The notes beneath the pieces were generated by a model. That model did not search any database. It saw only the letters and a list, made by a program, of their open reading frames with translations, and had not been told where the DNA came from. Source: Holothuria scabra (Eukaryota; Echinodermata; Holothuroidea; Aspidochirotida; Holothuriidae). Taken from it: DNA of 64,000 bases. Positions within the stretch are counted from its first letter, which is position 1. The number at the start of each line of letters is the position of its first letter. Made by a program: the position numbers and the translations under genes. The DNA is taken from NCBI GenBank assembly GCA_037179385.1, contig CM074193.1:5291547-5355546 (forward strand). Reading direction: 5' to 3'. This document shows, piece after piece, positions 1-12,240 of the stretch.

Positions 1-564
1 AGCATGATAAAATATTTCGGTTAGCTACAGTGGGGAGATTCATTCAAATATACTTTGGTGCCCTGATCATGGTCTCGTGGAGGTTTTATTGCCATAGAAG
101 TACAAAGCTTGGTAACTTTTTCACTCACTTTTGTTACAGCTCCCTGCTTGCCTTGTGGCTTTTGAAGGCAAGTTGATTGTTGAAAGGCTACTTGGAAGAT
201 AAGTACGATAGGCCTTTTAACACATTGGGATTTTCCACCAGAAGAATCACAGCTCATTGTGCGAGCTGATCCATAAGCAAGACAAAGCTATGTGTACATA
301 CGAATGCAGGGTAGGGTCAAAAGCTTTCTACGATCAGTTCATCTTATCCTTTTATTAATTTGGGTGGCAAGATTAGCAATTGTTTTGCAATTTTAAGCCC
401 AGAACTTTGTGGGTTATGGTTCAAACAGCTTAAGTAAACACAGCAGAAATTGTGACACTGGAAAAGCTTAATTATGAGGATACAAGAACGGATAGAGAAA
501 CGGCGACCGTGTAACCAGTCGATCAGTCGGTTAACCAATTAAACGGTTAACCGTCCCAGCCCTA
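1..564 (-). mobile_element. hAT-like element, partial copy in reverse orientation
   Basis: Roughly the first 300 bases are the reverse complement of the 10560-10860 part of the complete element at 10281-12240 (shared TTTTATTG..., ACCATGATC..., AGCTCCCTGCTTG stretches). The right end has GGTTAACCGTCCCAGCCCTA, which matches the family end TAGGGCTG...GGTTAACC. The element ends at 564. The segment between the shared block and the end is rearranged relative to the complete copy. The other end is cut off by the window. Confidence 0.7.
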
Positions 565-3500
565 TTATGAAACAGCAAAATCTGTTTTAAGAAAAGCATA
601 CAGCTGGCATGCTTAGTTAATATTTTTCAGTATTGGTTTAGTAGAGGCTCTTCCACTTGGCCATTTCTTAAAAGAAGGGTTTAAGGTCACAACAGGATTT
701 GGTATGTGAGAGAGGTGCATATTCTAAGCATTTTGGTGAAATTTGCATTGAAATCCAATGTGGTTCTCAAGATATGGACAGATAAACGTTTCCCATTTTC
801 AACAAGAAGTGATCTTGAAGCAAGCACGTATGACATCACATCCCCACAATAATTGGCAGTCTTTTGTTTTTCTTTAAACTTTATTCTGGATTTTCTCCTC
901 AAGAATCACACACTATTAAAATGTAATTGCATAAGTGGCATGAGAATTTTAGAAACTTTGCATCCCCCACAGGGAGGTCATACTCCTATTAAATTCAAGG
1001 TCAACACAACAGTCTGATAAAACAAAGGTAAACAAAGCGTTCCTCGTCAATGTGAGGAAGTGATATAATCTCTGCTGCCCTCAAATTCACTTTTGAACAC
1101 AAATCTACTGACTTCATTTACTGATATCTCAAGAAATACATGTCCGAATTGAATAGAACTTTCACCACAGTGTGTAGATTTTGTTCCTCTTTCACATATG
1201 AAAATTTAATATTTGCTTAAACCTCCCCTTTAATTTATGAGAATAAATTTGAATATATACACATTGTACAGAGTATGCATGCCTCACATTCTATTATTTT
1301 CATACAGAACATGAACACTTTCAAAAGAAAAAAACATAAACAAGAAGACACATGATTGATGGATGAACTTAAGATTTTATATCTGACTATTAGAAAAGTG
1401 CTGCCTCAATGAAAACATTGTAATAGCCCCAAGGGTAAACTCTGAAGTTCTGTCTGCATATCAATCAACTACTGTACTCAACATAACATCAGTTCTGTTA
1501 TTTGAAATTATAGTGCTTGGTTTTACAACTTACTGGAAGTTTGCATACATGATTTGAAATTTGAATAATGTTTGTTTGCTTATTACTTGTAGTATGCACA
1601 TGGCACAAAACGTTCATGCCAGGACTAGGGAAAATGTCAATTCCATGTGAAGAAAGCCTTTATCCAAGTTTTTTTCATACAGTTCAGTGAGTGCACTGAA
1701 TATTTTCCAAAAGTCACAAAGAAAAATTTCCATCCAACTGACAAAATTTCTATTAAAATTGCCAAATTTCCTGGGAAGGATTTCCCCCACTTATCATCTT
1801 TTCTTTGTCATTGCAAAAACATTTCATTTCTTAATTTAGCTACATAAAACAATACAGGGCTATACTGCCCATTACCTACTACCTACATAGTGTTTCTGTG
1901 GGAGGTGGAGAGGGGGATAAGGAGGGATTTCCCTCCCCTTTCCAGAAGAAGGTGGGTAAAATCCCAACCCCCCCCCCCTTTTTCATTTTCATAACCAGAA
2001 TGCAAAACTTCATTGAGGTTTCAATGATACATAAATGTTCAATTTCAAATAATCCCATCATGTGTCATTATCTTCTCATTTAGATGTTATTATGACATGT
2101 TCAAAAAATAATTTTGTTATCCCACGTCCTTTGACCCCAACACCAAAAATAGGGATCATCTTCTCACCATAAACATTCACATACCATATGTGAAATCTAT
2201 TTCGGCACTGTGTCAAAAGTTGGCCGCACCGCGGCCTTAAGGCCGCCGGCAAGGCGGCCCGACGTTGCTATGATAAGCATTGGCACAGTGGATGTGTGGC
2301 TGTAGTCACACTACACTAATGAGCAACAGTAATAGCTATTGTACAAAATCTTTCAAGCTTTAGCTCATTTCCATTGTAGCGGCCCCTTCAGTTTTAACTC
2401 TGTGGGAACTAATAGTTTTGCCGGTCAGTACTTTTTACATGCACTTGCACAAAATTCGAAAGACTGCTTACGCACAACGTACAACAAACTCAGGCTGCAG
2501 CCAAGGTAAGGATACATTTTTTCTCCCGGGCTGTGCTCATACTACCTTCGTATATAAGCATGCCGAGCAGCAAGTGTAAAGACAAATTATGAATGCTGAT
2601 ACCATGCTCCTCCAAGATGCGAGACCATGCTGCTAAACCTCACTGCCCGATTAAGGTTAAAAAAAATTATGAAGACAAAAACAACTTCACTAAAACGTGA
2701 AAATTTGTTAAAATATATTCGACTTAAATTATCGAACATCGAAGGTAAAATTCTGTACTCAGAAAGTCTGTAGGGTGGACAAACTTTTTTCTCCCAGCTC
2801 TATCACTTCGGAAAAAAATTAACGCCACAGCAGCTGACAGGGGGTCTTCACAGAGCCGCTACAAGGCTACTATATACTGTAAATGTACTGTTAGATCACG
2901 ACAAGGAAAACTTCGCAGATATTTGTCCCGAGACTGTGCTTCCATTGAACTTATCAACTACTGCTTTCAGTAATAGGTATCTAGCATACAGCAGGGCTCA
3001 TCGCAACAGGGAGTTGCAGCGATCCCAACAGGGAAGACTCTGAGTCATAACTTTTCAAAAGAAAGCCCTTTTTGACAAAAAACACCAAAAACATTCATTT
3101 CGCAAGTGTAAAAGACTCTCAAAAGAAAATCTGAAACAAACCCAAAAGATTTTTATCTCCGAGTTTTCCCAACGGGTCATTTTCTCCAGCAGCATTGTAA
3201 CTGCCTAACGTGCTTTTTCTACGTATAGGACAATAGTAGAAACCTAACCTTTCCCTGTATCTGAAGTTCAGAAAGACTTGTATCAACTATCGATAATGGT
3301 CAGTTACGGTGCCAGAGTGTCAAAATTATGGGGGAAGGGGAGAGGACTAGGAGTTAAGGGTAGTGTTGCATGGGGGCAAAAATGTTTGGGTGCTGCATGA
3401 AACTGGGCACAGCATGCCCATCTGTGGGTGGGGGTCCAGGGACAAATCCCCCAGAAGCTCTGAGGAAGTTTACCCACCTTTGCCTGAATGAGTGGATGAA

Positions 3501-3835
3501 AAATTAACGTCCAGGGAGTGGTATATTATTTTTGGTTAACCTGACTTGATCTTGGACAGGAGGTAGGGACAGTTTTGAGGGGAGTGTCCCCCCCCCCAAG
3601 GGGCTGCAGCGCTGCCATGGTAATGGGCCCTATTTCTTTTTTTGGTGAAATGGTCATCACAGCTGTGTGTAAGGGGATGTAAAGTGCATGATCCCCCCCT
3701 ACACACACACAAATGCACCTCTATTGTTTTCATGTAGTCGAAAATAAAATTAGACTATGCTTGCTGGACAGCATCTTAGAGGACTGAATTATCATGACCA
3801 TGAGATGGGGTTATGTCAGGGTTACTAAAGTATGC
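565..3835. other. Non-coding stretch with diverged dispersed repeats
   Basis: No exon or conserved protein is recognisable. Two blocks recur elsewhere in the window: 665-785 resembles 36752-36860, and 1030-1235 resembles 25660-25830, both in the same orientation. A perfect 16-bp palindrome, GCGGCCTTAAGGCCGC, sits at 2231-2246 in a short GC-rich island. The rest is AT-rich with short homopolymer runs. Confidence 0.5.
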
Positions 3836-4120
3836 TTTCCCCAAGGTTCAATGTTCCAAATCTAACTGAGAAAATCAGCACCTCTGGGAACAATGAACTC
3901 TGAAAATACCGAACTTTGTAATTATTGCCAAATCATTTAAATACAGTATACCAAAACTGAACACCGAACTTTGCAGACATTAAACTCTGGGGAACACAAG
4001 GTAGATTCATAGATATTCAAACCTCTGGACTGTTCAAACCGGAACAATTCCAAAACTAAGTTGATTGCTTTACTCCTGGAACAATTCCAAAACTAAGTTG
4101 ATTGCTTTACTCCTGGATAC
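3836..4120 (+). repeat. Dispersed GGGAAC-type repeat with a 37-bp tandem duplication
   Basis: The sequence CCAAGGTTCAATGTTCC and several GGGAACA/CTCTGGGAAC motifs recur at 24891-25095 and at about 44820-45000, so this is a dispersed repeat. At its right end a 37-bp segment starting GGAACAATTCC is directly duplicated (4042-4117) with almost no change. Confidence 0.55.
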
Positions 4121-5142
4121 ATTGTTTTAACAACCCCAGGATTTTTACAACAATGAAAAGATGCCCTTATTGTCATAGGTTCCAAGGCCAATTTATATTT
4201 AAATTTGGAGGGAAGGGGAAAGTATGAGACAGACAGTAACATAGTTTTCAGACCCTCATGCATGACCAACAGTTGTACTGAGTCCGTTTTGACTGGAGCT
4301 TGAGATTTGTTCATCAGCACGTAACAGTAATACATATATGGGAAGAAACTTTTTCATTAGTCCATAATTTTGTTTTTTACAAGGAAAACATCATTCTGTC
4401 ATAATTGTTTAGTCTTGATACAAACATGTGAGCAGGTGGTTCATGATGAAGAGAAAGGTGATGGAAGCAAGTCATAATCCCCTGACCCCACCCCCATCCA
4501 AATTAAATACATTGATTTTAGTGTACATTATGACCGGACCTGCCACTGCACTGAACCTCCTTAAAATTTGTGATCATCTCAACATCTGCAGCTTGAAGAT
4601 GTATCTCTCCATCATCACGTACGTAATTGTAATCAGGTACTGTATATGGGAAGAAACAAGCATTCTGCAACTATAGGTGAGAGCCCTATATTCCGAAACC
4701 CCTGTATTCCATCACCCTTATGCGCCAACAATTTCTATATGCATCTACGACTTAGTTGCTGAAATATAGGATTGTGGGAACATAGCCTGGTTTGGAACGT
4801 AATGGATTTGTCAGAACATAGGGCCGGGTGTTGGAATTGAGGGGTGTCAGAAAATAGGGCTGATGCATGCAACTATGGGCCAGAATGTGAGCTTAAATGA
4901 AAGAAGGCAAATGCCAGATGAAAAGTAACTTGTGCACAACAATCCTGCCACAAGGTATCTGTAACTTCATGATGAAGCATATGCTATTTTAGAGATCTTC
5001 AGAATTGACCACAAACCCTTCACTGGTACCAGCTAAAAAATATTTCTGATTTTGGCTGGCCTATCCCTGCATTGCATTATTGCTTTGGGAAATCAACAAA
5101 CATTAATTGCTCTGTAGGCTGCATACATTTTCCATGTTTTTT

Positions 5143-5173
<31 letters not shown>

Positions 5174-5357
5174 ATTCACATGTTGAACTAGTTTTCATTT
5201 AGTCACACAGCAGACAATTATTCCAAAAATAAAGGTGACGGGATATGCTGACTAATTCAGTTCTTTTGAAATTTTGTGCTTGGCCTGGGCTTAAAATTGA
5301 TCTAGATTGCAGAACGAGGGAGCAGATCCCATCTTGATCTTTCAGTAATTATTTCAA
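4121..5357. other. Non-coding stretch, no gene seen
   Basis: No conserved protein or RNA gene was recognised. A T-run followed by a G-run lies at about 5138-5174 and may be the remnant of a retroposed tail or a slippage-prone tract. Confidence 0.5.
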
Positions 5358-5560
5358 TGGAGTTTTACCGCCCTTGTCCCAAGCAATTGGTTCAAGTCAA
5401 TGTGGCCACCTGACACCCATGCAGTCACAGATTTTTTTCCCAGTTGTGGCTCATTGGCTGGTTTTCCCTACTTCATTGCTTACGCTGGGCATCAAGCACA
5501 GTGGCAGTAGGCCTAGTGTCATTTTTAAGTCTTCAGTTTGTTTGGTAGTTAAATAGGTTT
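5358..5560 (+). repeat. SINE-like dispersed repeat, copy 1
   Basis: GGAGTTTTACCGCC..., GGTTCAAGTCAA and TTCATTGCTTACGC...AAGCACA are shared with copies at about 28770-28945 and 62422-62700. The 62.4-kb copy extends into a tRNA-like part on the reverse strand, so this looks like the body of a SINE. No terminal repeats are seen. Confidence 0.5.
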
Positions 5561-6659
5561 ATTGACATACGAACACTGATGTGTTATATTGTGTCACAAA
5601 CATGCAACTCGTCCAGGGCTCATAAGGATTGGGAGGGGATAGCTTGGAAGAAGGCATTAGAAACCTGCTTAGTCTGGGCTAAGCCTAGTCTAGGCCCTCG
5701 GCCTAAATGAAACCGTAAGTTAAGGGACAAACGGTCAGGCCTGTATAGGGTATGCCTTAGTTGGTTCTTTAACTCACAGGGTGCCAACAATCCATAAATA
5801 AATTTTGAAAATAGCAATACTGAAAACCTACAATGAGAAAAATAACGTTAGGCCTAGGCTGTAGCCTCAGCACTAACATAACGTTACACAGCCTATACAA
5901 TAGCATCGTTAGTAAGTGATGAAGTTCGTAGGCAAACTGATGTGAAAGTCAGTTGCAAACTAAGGTGAAAATCAGTTGCAGTGGTGTATACCACTGCCGT
6001 CCGACTTGCGTATTTTATTATTGCAAGCCCAAATAAAATTTCTCAGCGCAATTTTCACCTCAGTGCATTTGCAACGAACTTAGGAATAACTCAAATGATT
6101 ATGCTTTCAAAGTAATGATAATCACATGAGCCCTGCTATTTCTAAGTAATGTACGAAAATGTGGAATCATGAGTCGTTCACTTGTAAGGGAGGGATAAGT
6201 ATTCAAGTGTGCATATGTGCTGACTGTTGATATTGGCCTAGATGAGACACCGATCAACTCATGGGACCGTCGGTTTCATCCACGATCATGCGCACATGTA
6301 TACATGTACGTATGTACTGGGGTATTTGGGGCCGTTTAGTTACGTTATAAATAAGTCCACGAACGATTGAAAAATTGTAACAAGAACGCAGGTGAACCAA
6401 TACCCTAATTTTGTAGTGATTTGTGAAGACTTTTTATTTCGAACCTGTGGATATTGATGTTTGCCTTTTGAGGGTTTTAACTCTCATTTCTATCAAGCAA
6501 ATGGTTTCTACAGTAAACAATTTTCTATGATGTTACACGGCAGCCAACAGAGGCTTTTAAACTTTTGACTTTTTTGAGTGTTCAAAAAAGATCCTTAATG
6601 TATAAAAGAGGAATTTTTGAGGATTTTCGTAATGGTGGAATTGAGGGTGGAAATGGTAA
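5561..6659. other. Non-coding stretch, no gene seen
   Basis: Contains short tracts rich in TAGGCCTA-like words (5670-5710, 5850-5890), also found at 19495-19715, 20985-21030 and 33520-33900. No coding signal was recognised. Confidence 0.5.
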
Positions 6660-7480
6660 TTACTCCACCTAAATCAGGATACTTGGCATCTCTATAGGGA
6701 CCATCTCCTGACTTAAAGCCCCATCCACATACCAAATATGAAATCTATCCAAGTTCCCTACCTTGTGATATTGTGTTAACTGGATTTTCAGACTTTGACC
6801 CCCAGTGACTCCAGATGACCTTTGACTTCTGCCAAAAACAATAGGGGCCATCTGATGACTATAACACATCCAAATGCCAAATATGAAATCTATCCAAGTT
6901 TCTGCCCTTGAGATATTGCATTGACAAGATTTAAAGACTTTGACCCCTGGTGACCACAGATGACCTTTGACCTCCACCAAACCAACCATCTTCTGACAAT
7001 AACGCATCCACATACCAAATATGAAATGTATCCAAGTTCCCTATCTTGAGACATCGTGCTAACAAATTTTTCAGACTTTGACCCCTGGTGACCTGAGATG
7101 ACCTTTGACCTCCACCAAAAACAAAATGATCCATCTTCTGACCATAACGCATCCACATACCAAATATGAAATCTATCCAAGCTTCCTATCTTGTTGATAG
7201 CGTGTTAACGAGATTTCAGACTTTATCTCCTGTGATTCCACGTGACCTTTGACCTACACCAAAAACAATAGGGACCATCTTCTGACCATAACACATCCAC
7301 ATACCAAATATGAAATCTATCCAAGTTTCCCACCTTGAGATATCGTGTTAACAAGCAAAGTGTAACAAAACATACACACACACCCACACACATGCACACA
7401 CACACACACACACATACATTCACACCCCATCATGACTGCATAGGTTTCTCTTATCATCGAAACCAAAAAGTAGAAAATTG
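6660..7480 (-). mobile_element. Pearl/Helitron-like repeat: about 142-bp units plus (CA)n
   Basis: About five diverged units of roughly 142 bp contain CCAAATATGAAATCTATCCAAG and TGACCTTTGACCT. A (CA)n microsatellite (about 7373-7413) and a unique flank CATCATGACTGCATAGGTTTCTC follow. The same order, in opposite orientation, occurs at 37240-38560, and shorter copies lie at 8058-8265 and 42405-42555. Conserved flank, microsatellite and tandem core resemble non-autonomous Helitron-type (pearl/DINE-like) elements; the class is inferred. Perfect DR1 motifs lie at 6961-6973, 7099-7111 and 7243-7255 (reverse strand). Confidence 0.65.
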
Positions 7481-7790
7481 TCAATATCTTGGCACCCTAC
7501 TTTAAAAGAAGTCACCTTAGCAGCAATGTTTTAAGCTTTATAAATATACGGCCTTTAATCTTTTGCCAGCCAATTCTATAATGTGTATGCTGGGCACTGA
7601 AGCAATTTCCATTTGAACATTGTTGTTTTGTATATGCTGGGATCTAGCAGCATTTACGCCTAACCTTAGTGCAAGTAGTCGGCAAACTTTGATAACTGGT
7701 ATGATTATATGTATTTTGATCTTCAAATTCCTCCAAGCGCCTCACAGATTATGGGAAAAATCATCCTCTTCCTCACCCTAAAAAACAATA
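7481..7790. other. Non-coding stretch between two pearl-like segments
   Basis: No gene was recognised. The last bases, AAACAATA, are the left flank of the MITE at 7791-8057 and probably belong to the pearl-like unit that continues at 8058. Confidence 0.4.
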
Positions 7791-8057
7791 CAGGCTTTGA
7801 CAAATCCCCGGCCCGAGAGCCAGGGACAAGTAAAAAAGCACTCTGGCAACTACCATGCTCAATGTTGCAGCACACTGGGCAAGTCCTCCAGCCTTAAATT
7901 TTTAAGTTGCGCAAAATAGCATTTGTACTTTTAGACGTAATAAATTATATGTACTCAACAGATTTGAATTGGACAAGTAGATATTTATGCGGGCAAGTAG
8001 ATTGAGAAAACAGTTAGCCCGTCAGACAAGTACGATGAAAAAATTTGTTGAAGCCTG
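7791..8057. mobile_element. Short MITE with CAGGCTT termini, nested in a pearl-like repeat
   Basis: The ends are CAGGCTTTGACAAAT and, inverted, ATTTGTTGAAGCCTG, so they form imperfect terminal inverted repeats. The flanks are both CAATA (7786-7790 and 8058-8062), a 5-bp target duplication. Sequence on the right continues as a pearl-like unit matching the reverse complement of about 37390-37440, which shows what was interrupted. The inside has GGACAAGTAG and GGGCAAGTAG words but no coding capacity. Confidence 0.65.
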
Positions 8058-8265
8058 CAATAGGATTCTTCCTCTCAATATGGCGCATCTATGTACCAAG
8101 TTTAAAAACTGTCAGACATTCCTATCTTGAGATATTGTGTTAACAAGCAAAGTGTCACAAACACACACACACACATCCACACATACACCCATTCACACAC
8201 ACACACACACGCCATCATGAATGCATAGGTTTCTCTTTCATCAAAACCAGAAATGTGATACCATT
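8058..8265 (-). mobile_element. Pearl/Helitron-like repeat, short copy
   Basis: CAATAGGATTCTTCCTCTCA matches the reverse complement of the first unit at 37390-37440. GATATTGTGTTAACAAGCAAAG, a (CA)n tract (about 8157-8213) and CCATCATGAATGCATAGG follow, the same order as in the longer copies. Only one core unit is present. Confidence 0.6.
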
Positions 8266-9540
8266 TTATGCATCTTTTGACAGCAAAAATTTTCCACGAA
8301 ACACAATTCCAAACGGGACCTTATCACACTCTTCCTGACCAGGAGTAGCACCTTGAAATATATCATACTGAAAAGACCAGCAAGTTGCTTAAGCTTATCT
8401 TCAACCTTACATATATGCAATGGTCAAACTTTTATAAAGCACAAAGAATCATGGGGTTAGTAAGTCATGCTGAATAGGATACTCATTAAGAATGTGGTTT
8501 ACAAGTCTACTTGAAATGCATTGGTTACAAACATTTGATAGAAATGAGTGGGAGTAACACATTGGTCACCTAGGAATTAACAATGTATAGTTACTCCATT
8601 ATTAAACTGCATTTGACTATTGATCACCGGATGAAGCTTGCTAATAACCCAGCATATGGGTATACCAGTCATACAGAGTAACATCAACAATTCCTAATTC
8701 CAAGGAATATTAGACATACTCTCTTTGTTCATTTATTGTTAGATTTGACACTACTGTAATTCACTTCAGTAGAAAGCACATCCATATCACTATAAACTTA
8801 AGTAAGGCTTGCTATGCTTTATTCTGTACCCTGCAGGCACATTAATATTTGAAAAGCATTAGGAAAGACCTGCAGAGTATGTGTATTAACTAGATACAAC
8901 ATTGAGGGTGTACAAGCACTTTAGTGTCTGAGATAATACTGTGTTCATGCAGAGGCACAGTAGAGTACTTTGCAGATTTGACTCTCGAGTTCTCATAAAT
9001 CATTGAAATGGTAACATGTGCAGAACTACAAAATATGCAACATGCTTTTAATCCACTCAAGACCACATGCTTAATTGCGACCCTTCTTCCAGGGTCCATC
9101 ATCTTTGAACAGTGAATATGGGAGAGCATTTTCAGTTGCTGTTTTCTGTAAGAATAACCCTCCAACAAAATAAATGGTGCACATTCTCAAGTTTTGTTCA
9201 AACTTTAAAAATCTTTTATTTGATACCAAAAGTATGGCATATTGATTAGCTTCTGCAAACTCTGGGAACAGAAGCCTCTGAGGAAAACCTGCATAGCAAA
9301 AGACTACTGTTCATACATCAACACACTATATGTGTTGCCTAGTGATGTTGCATAGCCTACTGTAGTCTGGTGAATGATACCTACCTTGGAAAACTTCAAT
9401 AGAAATGAACACTCTTGTACAAAATATGCCCTTCAGTATGCAGTGTAAACAGAGTTCTTAAGTTTTGGGACTAAGTATAACTCATTTTCTCTAGAGAAAA
9501 ACAATTAGTATGGTCGGAGCTGAATGGCAACCAAAATGCC
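8266..9540. other. Non-coding stretch, no gene seen
   Basis: AT-rich sequence with stop codons in all frames. The longest open frame (minus strand, 8890-9168) shows no recognisable family and was not accepted as a gene. Confidence 0.5.
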
Positions 9541-9792
9541 TATAGATGAATCCAATTAGCACTTCTTTTTAGTGACTATAGGCAGCCCTTGGTGGGGTCC
9601 ATCAGCCTTTAATTGTCTTTGTTATGTTAATTTCAAATCCTCATATTCAGTGAAGTTGAGATAACAAAGAACAATTCAGTGTACAACCATCCATGGAACA
9701 GGCAAGGGAGGAAATTTAAAGATTAAAGGTGATGGACCCCAGTAATGACTGACTAAAATCAGACCATCACAATCTGTGTGGGTTCATCTATA
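9541..9792 (-). mobile_element. MITE family with TATAGACGAATCC ends, copy A
   Basis: Imperfect terminal inverted repeats TATAGATGAATCC and GGTTCATCTATA enclose about 250 bp. Shared inner words are GGGGTCCATCAGCC, GTGTACAACCATCCATGG and GATGGACCCCAGTAATG. Other copies are at about 12695-12943, 28481-28731 and 57696-57956. Confidence 0.65.
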
Positions 9793-10019
9793 TTGGCAGT
9801 ATTTCTGTTGTGACACAATGGTCCCAAAAGGGTTTAAGTTTGTGTACCAGTGAGTCTCAATGATCAATGCTCAGTTACAAGCTGGGATTTAATCTACCTC
9901 TCAACTTAAATACATGTCTCAATGAAAGAATTCACTGTGGTCCAATTCTATGTATCTCATGCTGAGATACTGTCTTAACTGTTAAAGTATTGACCAATCC
10001 TGTGGCCATATGTTAGTTC

Positions 10020-10059
10020 AGCACAATCACTGGTGGCATCAGCCACCAATGATTGTGCT
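10020..10059. repeat. Near-perfect short hairpin (18-bp stem, 4-nt loop)
   Basis: AGCACAATCACTGGTGGC and GCCACCAATGATTGTGCT pair around the loop ATCA with one G-T mismatch. The loop is too short for a typical microRNA precursor; it may be a palindrome left by a transposon. Confidence 0.6.
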
Positions 10060-10280
10060 TATAGGGTGTTTACCCCCACCCCATCAGGTAGCTGTGAACA
10101 ACCCAAAACCTTAGCATAGCAGATCAAGTGCTGGTTTTAAATTGAATACAACTGCAGATCTGTATCCATGGTTCAGGTACACAAACCAAATGAGATTTCC
10201 TCCCCACCATCATGACCAACATATCTTCCTGTTCCAATACTTGGTTAAAGGATTGGTTTTTCATGTATACCACTGCAAAT

Positions 10281-12240
10281 TAGGGCTGTGACGGTTAATC
10301 GGTTAACCTGTTAACCGGTTAACCAACCAACTCGTCGGTTACTTGTGCGTCATCCCTCTTCATAGATTAACCGTTTTTGTATTGCCAATTACTCAGTCGC
10401 CGTGGGGTGGCTTTGTTTGTAAACTGTTCCACAAAGATCGCGCAACAATCAGTGTCAGTTTCTCACAAATTATTGCTCGAACAATAACTGTAAAAAGAGT
10501 TTTAAAATCGGCCGTTCGATTGAACAGATTTATTCCGCGGCAGCTCCCCAAATTAAGTACATTATGATGAGTGACATGTGGCGCACCCATTGTTACTTTC
10601 GTTGGCAGAACTTTGTGTGCTTGTCTCCTAATTGCTTCAATAGCAACACCCAAGCACAACTTTAGAAATAAACGGCATGTTTGAGAGATTACCAAGGGAA
10701 AAGAAAGCCACAAGACAAGCAGGGAGCTGTAACAAAAGTTACCAAGCCCTGTATTTCTATCACAATGAAACCTCCGCGAGACCATGATTAGGGCACAAAA
10801 GTATATTTGAATAAGTCTTCCCACTGTAGCTAATTGAATTATTTTATCATGCTACACCTCCGTAAATTTCATTACTTTTCATTGTTAGTAGCAGTATTTG
10901 GAAAAAATTTAACCCGTAAAAATACAATCGTAAGCACCAGATAATTCCCACCATTTTGTTTGTTTGCCCAATATCATATAAAATGGAACATTCCATGTTG
11001 ACTTTTATGAATAAGCATACACAGTTCATTGAACGGACTGGGTTGTAGTTGCGATAATGTACTGTACTGTAGAAGTCAACCCTACGATGCACGTAAAAAT
11101 AACGATCTAATTTTTAGCAGTCTTGGACAGCAAAAAATGGACTCGATTAACATTATCTAATGGTTTCTTTCTGATATAAATATCCCCGTAATTTTGCCAC
11201 TTCTTGTCCAAACCTTAACGTTTTGTTTCAAAATAATCAGCACATGAAATGCACTTAAGTCAGACCCCCAAAAAATCCAAGTACGCAGAGATTTGTGCTG
11301 CCGTTTCTTGGTGAATTTAGCATGGACTTGGCCGGCTGCACAGATGGGCTATTGTAAGCCTGGGAAGTGCGATCGTCATAACGCAAACTCAATAGGGAAA
11401 TTCGTTCGGAGGTCTGGTATTTTCACACACTAAATCCCATAGGCGATGGCGCGAGTTGTGATTAGCTGGCTCAGAATCAATGTATTTGAACCAATCACAA
11501 TGCAGAGGCAATTCAAATTTTGCAATAGATCGTGAGCATATGATGTCATCGAGCAAAACATGGTCCCTTGTTTAGTGGTAAAAACGGATACGCACGCAAG
11601 TCTACTGCATCCATGGGACCACATGCGTAACTGTTTACGTTCGTAACGACGTCATATGATAACATTCCGTAGGTCCCACTGTAAATAACTTTACGGTAGG
11701 AATGCTGGGAATTCCTTAATTTATGCAGGATAATAGGGCTTGGTTGTGCTGTTTGTGGGTGGTGGACCGTTTACAGTTGCAGTTGTACAGATCGCTACTA
11801 TGACACACCTGTGAGCGCTGGACATGTTTTGAACACTGCATCGCAAGCAAGCTGCATCAAAACAGCGGTGTGGGAGAGTTTCATGAAATAACTGACCATA
11901 TAACATAGGGTCAGGCGGGAATACAACAGTTGGTGGAATGTTAAAAAGTGCACGTGGTCTGAAGAAAGCTTCAGTAAATGCGGGATGGGTTTTTAATGTG
12001 AAAAGATGATATAAACTCAGCGCAAAATACCAACATTTTTGCCACATACTTACATAGGCGAACATGACTTACGGCGCCATTTTAGACTTGCACTTTCCTG
12101 CACAAAAGTGATGGCACTCTTTGGAATTGTTGACTTTTTGTTGTTGTGTGAACATTATGTCATTTTCGGTTAAACGGTTAATCACCGGTTAATAAAATCG
12201 GTTAAACGGATAGTGAATTAACTGAAAATGCACAGCCCTA
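10281..12240. mobile_element. hAT-like DNA transposon, complete, non-autonomous
   Basis: The element begins TAGGGCTGTGACGGTTAA and ends, inverted, with CAGCCCTA. It is flanked by identical 8-bp sequences CTGCAAAT (10273-10280 and 12241-12248). An 8-bp duplication is the hallmark of hAT transposons. Subterminal GGTTAACCG/CGGTTAACC words occur at both ends. The 1.96-kb interior has no recognisable transposase; the longest open frame (minus, 10393-10824) matches nothing known to me. Two relatives are in the window, at 1-564 (inverted) and about 15262-16356 (same orientation). Confidence 0.85.

Noticed and set aside
2551..2575. TATATAAGC as a core promoter
   Set aside because: No gene follows on either strand and such words are frequent in AT-rich sequence.
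6669..7180. Overlapping minus-strand frames with repeated FHIWYVDA words
   Set aside because: They are translations of the pearl-like tandem units in several frames.
10393..10824. 143-codon minus-strand frame inside the hAT-like element as a transposase
   Set aside because: No hAT dimerisation or BED zinc-finger motif could be seen; it reads as chance open frame.
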